A stretch of 64,000 nucleotides of DNA, taken from positions 44,026-108,025 of the forward strand of contig URCI01000004.1 of the NCBI GenBank assembly GCA_900546345.1, in the 5' to 3' direction. The notes beneath the pieces were generated by a model. That model was not told the origin of the DNA, searched no databases, and saw nothing but the letters and a program-made list of their open reading frames with translations. The position numbers and the translations under genes were made by a program. The DNA is from an uncultured Prevotella sp. (GTDB taxonomy: Bacteria > Bacteroidota > Bacteroidia > Bacteroidales > Bacteroidaceae). Positions 60,331 to 64,000 of this stretch are shown piece after piece (positions within the stretch are counted from its first letter, which is position 1; the number at the start of each line of letters is the position of its first letter).

Positions 60331-61986
60331 TTATTTGATAAGGATTTTATGGCCGTCTACGATGGCTATGCCTTTATGGTGTTTATCGATGCGTTGTCCA
60401 GCGAGGTTATAGTATATATGGTCACGCTTTTCCCACTTTCTCAAAGGGTGTTTGATGTCCGTGGCAGGGTAGTCGATGGCGTAGAAGCGTTTGGACGTGT
60501 TGGTTTCAGTCCGACTGATAGTGAGATATCCCTTGTAAGGTGCGATGGTGTCATTGGCTTTTACTGGATAGAATCCACATCCGTTGCCCTGTTTTGAAAG
60601 AACGTAGATGGAGTAGGGTCTTTCCACTTTTTTCTCTGTCGTGTCAAAGTTCAGGTCATTGTTTGTCACCATGATGTCTTCATTGCCACGTTTGAGCGCA
60701 TACGTTCCTGTATTTGCCTTGACCACCACAGCGGTATTACCCGGAATGGCTGTTATAGGGGAAAGCGTCACATAATTGTTATCAGCGCAATATTTTACGG
60801 TGTAGGCATGGATGTCGGTTGTTTGCGAGAAGTCGACAGCGCGGCGGCTGATGAAGGTTGCCCATCCTGCAGAGCTGATCATTGCCTTGTCCTGATATTC
60901 ATCGAGACGCATCAGTTGTGGATCTTTCAGCATTTTGTTGCCATTGTTTGAGGCCATTTGCGCAGCGACAATGACGTTGTCGCCTCTTACGATCTGAAAT
61001 GCATTGTTGATATCTGCGTTTAGCAGATAGTGTCCTTTGCATATTTCTAGGTTTTCATCTGCGTCTTCTGCGTCACCAATATAATAATTGAGATAGGGTA
61101 ACTTGTTATTATAAGTATCGGTCTTGACAACTATGCCTTTGACATAGACCATTGTTCCGTCAGTTGCATGGAGTGCGTCAGCGACCGAGATTAGCTCGTT
61201 TTCTTCCACTTTTTTAAAGTTTTGTGAGGCCACCGCGCTTTTCTCACCATTTACGTAGGCCACTGCTTTCACGTTAGCAGAAGTGTTGAGTGAGAAGGGG
61301 ACCGTGTATGCTGTGCTTTGATCTGTAGGTTCACTGCCGTCAGTGGTATAGTAGATTTTGGCATCCGGATTCCCTGTGCTGAGCGTCACAAAAGTATTGT
61401 CGAGAAATGCAGTAGAACCGGAGATGTGAGGAGAGTCGCTTGGAGTGTAATAGACAATCTTGGAAATTTGGATAGGACCATTTTTTCTCACTGTGTTTGG
61501 TTTTAATGATAAGTCTATTTTATAATATCTATTGGGTTTAGATTGTGGTATGTCACACGTTACTAAACCTCCTCTTTTAAACTTGCTAGTAAAATAGACT
61601 GTTTGCACATCATTATTAAAGTTAGAATCCGTACTCGTTAATATTCGTGCATATACCACGATAGAAGATCTGATTTCGTCAACGGTTATGACGATCTTGC
61701 TCACAGCTTTCTCATATGGTTGTTTGTTGACAATTGAAGCTGAGGTTGCAGATTTATACGTTCCGCATCTCACATTTTTCCAATTGAGATTGTTGTTACT
61801 AAAATGATTTAAGACCCAGGAGTCATTGCCATCCGTTGCTGTCCAACTAGCCGAATACACGATGCACTTCTCCATTTTAGCTTTTGCGAAGTCCAAGGTC
61901 TTGTAGATAATGTCTTCTGCACATGCCTTTTCTGCAACCATCAACAGGAGAAGGCACATAATCATAAATTTTAATGTTTTCTTCAT
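60331..61986 (-). CDS. Secreted protein with chitobiase-type C-terminal (CHB_HEX_C) repeat
   Basis: A 551-residue exported protein with signal peptide ending EKACAED. The N-terminal region has a lectin-like beta-rich sequence (VYSASWTATDGNDSWVLNHF). A segment near residues 190-260 contains NPDAKIYYTTDGSEPTD, the signature of the CHB_HEX_C_1 Ig-like domain. An OB-like region (VYVKGIVVKTDTYNN, near 285) follows. The C-terminus, YNLAGQRIDKHHKG then GHKILIK, resembles the terminal motif of many Prevotella secreted proteins and may be a sorting signal. No catalytic residues can be named. Confidence 0.75.
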   Translation of the reverse strand: MKKTLKFMIMCLLLLMVAEKACAEDIIYKTLDFAKAKMEKCIVYSASWTATDGNDSWVLNHFSNNNLNWKNVRCGTYKSATSASIVNKQPYEKAVSKIVITVDEIRSSIVVYARILTSTDSNFNNDVQTVYFTSKFKRGGLVTCDIPQSKPNRYYKIDLSLKPNTVRKNGPIQISKIVYYTPSDSPHISGSTAFLDNTFVTLSTGNPDAKIYYTTDGSEPTDQSTAYTVPFSLNTSANVKAVAYVNGEKSAVASQNFKKVEENELISVADALHATDGTMVYVKGIVVKTDTYNNKLPYLNYYIGDAEDADENLEICKGHYLLNADINNAFQIVRGDNVIVAAQMASNNGNKMLKDPQLMRLDEYQDKAMISSAGWATFISRRAVDFSQTTDIHAYTVKYCADNNYVTLSPITAIPGNTAVVVKANTGTYALKRGNEDIMVTNNDLNFDTTEKKVERPYSIYVLSKQGNGCGFYPVKANDTIAPYKGYLTISRTETNTSKRFYAIDYPATDIKHPLRKWEKRDHIYYNLAGQRIDKHHKGIAIVDGHKILIK

Positions 61987-62202
61987 AGGCGTTAGTTTTG
62001 GTTTCTATTAATTACAAAAATAAGAATAAAATATTAGAAAAGCAGGAGAATGTAATGAGAAATTGTTTCTTCTGCTTGAAAAACGATGAATACATAAAAG
62101 ATTTTTTAGGTGATCTATCAGCTTTATTGAGCATGCAGAAAGGAGAGATAGGGAATATCAGAAAGGTAAATTGAGAATATCAGCCTCTGTTTTCCAACTC
62201 CC

Positions 62203-63243
62203 TCATAGCGTCGTCTTTTTCCTCACGGCATCTTTGCTGAGATACACAGCGATGGTTTTCAACTTGACATACTGGTAGCTGAGATACATGTATCCGCCAA
62301 AACGGTTGTCGGTGCCCCAGGAGTTCTTGGCAATGAAGTAGCGGCGGCCTTGTCGGTCGTGGGCCAGTCCGCACAGTTCCATGCAGTGGTCATCGGTCGT
62401 GCGGAACGTCTCGAAAGCGCGCTGACGGTCGAGTTGGTCATAGTCCGCCTTGTCATTTTGCAGCACAGCGATGCCGTTCTTAAAGTCAAATCCCGGTTCG
62501 CTGATATCGCCTTCCCAGCAGACAGGATGACCACTCTTGAGCGCTTCGACAATCGTATGCATCAGCGTGTCGATGGGAATGTTGAGGAAATAGTCTCGCA
62601 TCTGGTTGTCCGGCACCTCCAGGATAAACGGTTTGCCAAAAGGATGATGCGTGAAGCTGGTCAGTGACAAGTATTCCTCGGGCCGGCAGACACTATGCGC
62701 AAACTCTATCGGCGTGTATCTTGCCCCTAACATCATGATGGTGCCGGGCAAATAACCAATTTGTTCATCCAATGACTTGTCCACCCGCTCGTTGAGCATC
62801 CTGAGCGACGTGCTGGCCCGCGCAATCTGTTTCACGGTTCTCGCCACGACGGGATAGTCCACGGGCTCATTATTATAATAGCTGTCATAGGGCAGTATGC
62901 CATACATCGCCATGAGGTCAAAGACCATCGAGGCCGTGCCGCTCATCGACATCTGCCCTTCATTGCGATTGAAATAATAGTGGGTGGCTTCGTCCTTCAG
63001 CAGCATTCTTGCCAGATAGTCGACAGACAGATGCACCGAATCGCCCTGCATGAGATGCTCCGACTCGATGGTGGCCAGCATGGCATAGGCCCAGCATAGT
63101 GCGCTACGGCCTTGGTCCAGCACAGGTGTGGTCTTGATGACCACATCGTTTTTGAACTCACTCCTCACCGGCTTGCGGGGCTCCGGACGTCCGCAGCCGA
63201 TGATCATCACAAGGCCAAGAAGGCCAATCACTATTTTCTTCAT
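62203..63243 (-). CDS. C1-family (bleomycin hydrolase-like) cysteine peptidase lipoprotein
   Basis: A 346-residue papain-fold protein. The signal sequence MKKIVIGLLGLVMIIGC has a lipobox with Cys17. The active-site motif DQGRSALCWAYA (Gln and Cys) lies near residue 50, with His in DDHCMELCGLAHD near residue 290 and Asn in IAKNSWGT near residue 310. This order and the late His/Asn are like C1B/bleomycin hydrolase peptidases. The ATG at 63243 is chosen because it gives the signal peptide and lies 9 bases past a TATCTTTG element (63253-63260). The mRNA would be almost leaderless. Confidence 0.85.
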   Translation of the reverse strand: MKKIVIGLLGLVMIIGCGRPEPRKPVRSEFKNDVVIKTTPVLDQGRSALCWAYAMLATIESEHLMQGDSVHLSVDYLARMLLKDEATHYYFNRNEGQMSMSGTASMVFDLMAMYGILPYDSYYNNEPVDYPVVARTVKQIARASTSLRMLNERVDKSLDEQIGYLPGTIMMLGARYTPIEFAHSVCRPEEYLSLTSFTHHPFGKPFILEVPDNQMRDYFLNIPIDTLMHTIVEALKSGHPVCWEGDISEPGFDFKNGIAVLQNDKADYDQLDRQRAFETFRTTDDHCMELCGLAHDRQGRRYFIAKNSWGTDNRFGGYMYLSYQYVKLKTIAVYLSKDAVRKKTTL

Positions 63244-63290
63244 ATCAAGTGCAAAGATAAGCAATTATTTGATTACCTTTGCACTATGAA
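63241..63290. promoter_or_regulatory. Divergent promoters of the C1 peptidase and U32 genes
   Basis: Minus-strand TATCTTTG (rc CAAAGATA, 63252-63259) and plus-strand TACCTTTG (63274-63281) lie back to back in 43 bases between two start codons. Each ATG follows its -7 element by only 4-9 bases, so both messages would have almost no 5' leader. I see no TTG boxes at the normal distance. Confidence 0.6.
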
Positions 63291-64000
63291 TGCTAAAATA
63301 GAGGATTTTGAGATCATGGCCCCCGTGGGCTCCCGCGAGTCGCTCGCCGCAGCCTTGCAGGCAGGCGCCAACTCGGTTTACTTTGGTATCGGACAGCTCA
63401 ACATGCGGTCACACAGTGCCAATCATTTCGACATCAGTGATCTTCATGACATTGCCCGCATCTGCAACGAGCATGGCGTGAAGACCTATCTCACTGTCAA
63501 CACCATTATCTATGATGAGGACATGGATACGATGCGCACCATCATCGACGCAGCACACGAGGCCGGCATCTCGGCGGTCATCGCCTCTGACGTCGCCGTG
63601 ATGGTCTACTGCCGCCAGGTTGGTGTCGAGGTCCACCTGTCCACTCAGCTCAATATCAGCAACGTGGAGGCGCTGAAATTCTATGCTCAGTTTGCCGACG
63701 TGAGTGTCCTGGCCCGCGAGCTCAACATGAAGCAGGTGAGCCATATCCACGATGAGATTGAGCGGCAACACATCTGTGGCCCTGCCGGCAAGCCGGTGCG
63801 CATCGAGATGTTTTGTCATGGTGCGCTGTGCATGGCTGTCTCGGGCAAGTGCTACATGAGTCTGGCTGCTGCTGACCGCTCAGCCAACCGCGGACAATGC
63901 GTGCAGATCTGCCGTCGCTCTTATATCGTCACAGATGCAGAGACCGGCAATCAGCTTGAGATCGACAATAAATATGTGATGAGTCCTAAGGATCTGAAGA
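63286..64000 (+). CDS. U32 family peptidase, C-terminus cut by window edge
   Basis: The visible 238 residues match the U32/collagenase-like family. EIMAPVGSRESLAAALQAGANSVYFG is at the N-terminus, and the U32 signature EMFCHGALCMAVSGKCYMS is near residue 170, with Cys residues for an Fe-S site. RGQCVQICRRSY follows. Members such as TrhP (YegQ) and RlhA hydroxylate tRNA or rRNA bases rather than cut proteins, and this is the likelier role. The ATG at 63286 (MNAKIEDFEIMAPVGS) lies directly after a TACCTTTG element. Confidence 0.9.
   Translation, partial: MNAKIEDFEIMAPVGSRESLAAALQAGANSVYFGIGQLNMRSHSANHFDISDLHDIARICNEHGVKTYLTVNTIIYDEDMDTMRTIIDAAHEAGISAVIASDVAVMVYCRQVGVEVHLSTQLNISNVEALKFYAQFADVSVLARELNMKQVSHIHDEIERQHICGPAGKPVRIEMFCHGALCMAVSGKCYMSLAAADRSANRGQCVQICRRSYIVTDAETGNQLEIDNKYVMSPKDLK

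Noticed and set aside
1..64000. tRNA or rRNA genes and riboswitches
   Set aside because: I looked for cloverleaf 3' ends, GGTTCRAAT-type T-arms and known aptamer cores by eye and found none; a tRNAscan/Infernal run would settle this.

Overview
This 64 kb window comes from a Bacteroidales genome and looks most like Prevotella or a close relative. Nearly every transcription unit is preceded by the Bacteroidetes -7 element TAnnTTTG, often with a TTG about 20 bases upstream. The gene content also fits: several OmpH/Skp copies, DUF6089, DUF6242 and DUF4254 proteins, NrfHA with CcsBA, a GH57/GH133/GT4 glucan cluster, and a small secreted-protein locus of the Prevotella type. I saw no rRNA, tRNA, CRISPR array, integrase or complete insertion sequence.

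Layout. 1-9.5 kb: an incomplete unknown gene, a periplasmic S9 peptidase (DPP5-like), cysS, a candidate small RNA, rnr, and an epimerase/PAP2 pair. 9.6-19.7 kb: one long minus-strand envelope cluster (DUF6242 lipoprotein, DUF6089 barrel, uppS, bamA, three skp paralogues, murI, rbfA, a LolC/E-type permease). It links undecaprenyl lipid carrier, peptidoglycan precursor supply and outer membrane protein assembly. 19.8-25.4 kb: an unannotated 32-residue membrane microprotein gene, pckA, upp, a sugar nucleotidyltransferase and guaA. 25.9-30.1 kb: nrfH-nrfA-ccsB-ccsA, a complete respiratory nitrite-to-ammonia module with its cytochrome c maturation factors. 30.3-33.1 kb: a 49-residue protein, mscL-murQ and gapA. 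33.3-38.9 kb: an L-rhamnose operon (AraC regulator, rhaB, rhaA, rhaT, rhaD).

39.2-41.5 kb: a compact locus with two CPBP (Rce1/Abi-type) membrane proteases on opposite strands, tiny translationally coupled peptide genes, and the decayed 3' end of a third CPBP gene. One peptide has a near-canonical double-glycine leader and overlaps a CPBP start codon. This is the best candidate here for an undescribed system, perhaps a secreted peptide with processing or immunity.

41.6-53.6 kb: miaA, the glucan cluster, a C-poor non-coding RNA candidate, an orphan VapE-type ATPase, an exported YhcH-family protein and mutS. 53.8-58.5 kb: a GT9/DUF4254 pair, acpP-fabF-rnc. 58.6-58.9 kb: a dense cluster of DnaA boxes that may be the chromosomal origin. 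59-64 kb: nadA, a secreted protein with a 72-residue partner, a C1-family peptidase lipoprotein and a U32 peptidase cut by the window end.

The intergenic DNA is unusual. Many gaps carry short tandem arrays whose sequences are unrelated but whose period is nearly always 20-23 bp. There are also REP-like inverted elements and a recurrent CCTTATTATATATA word.
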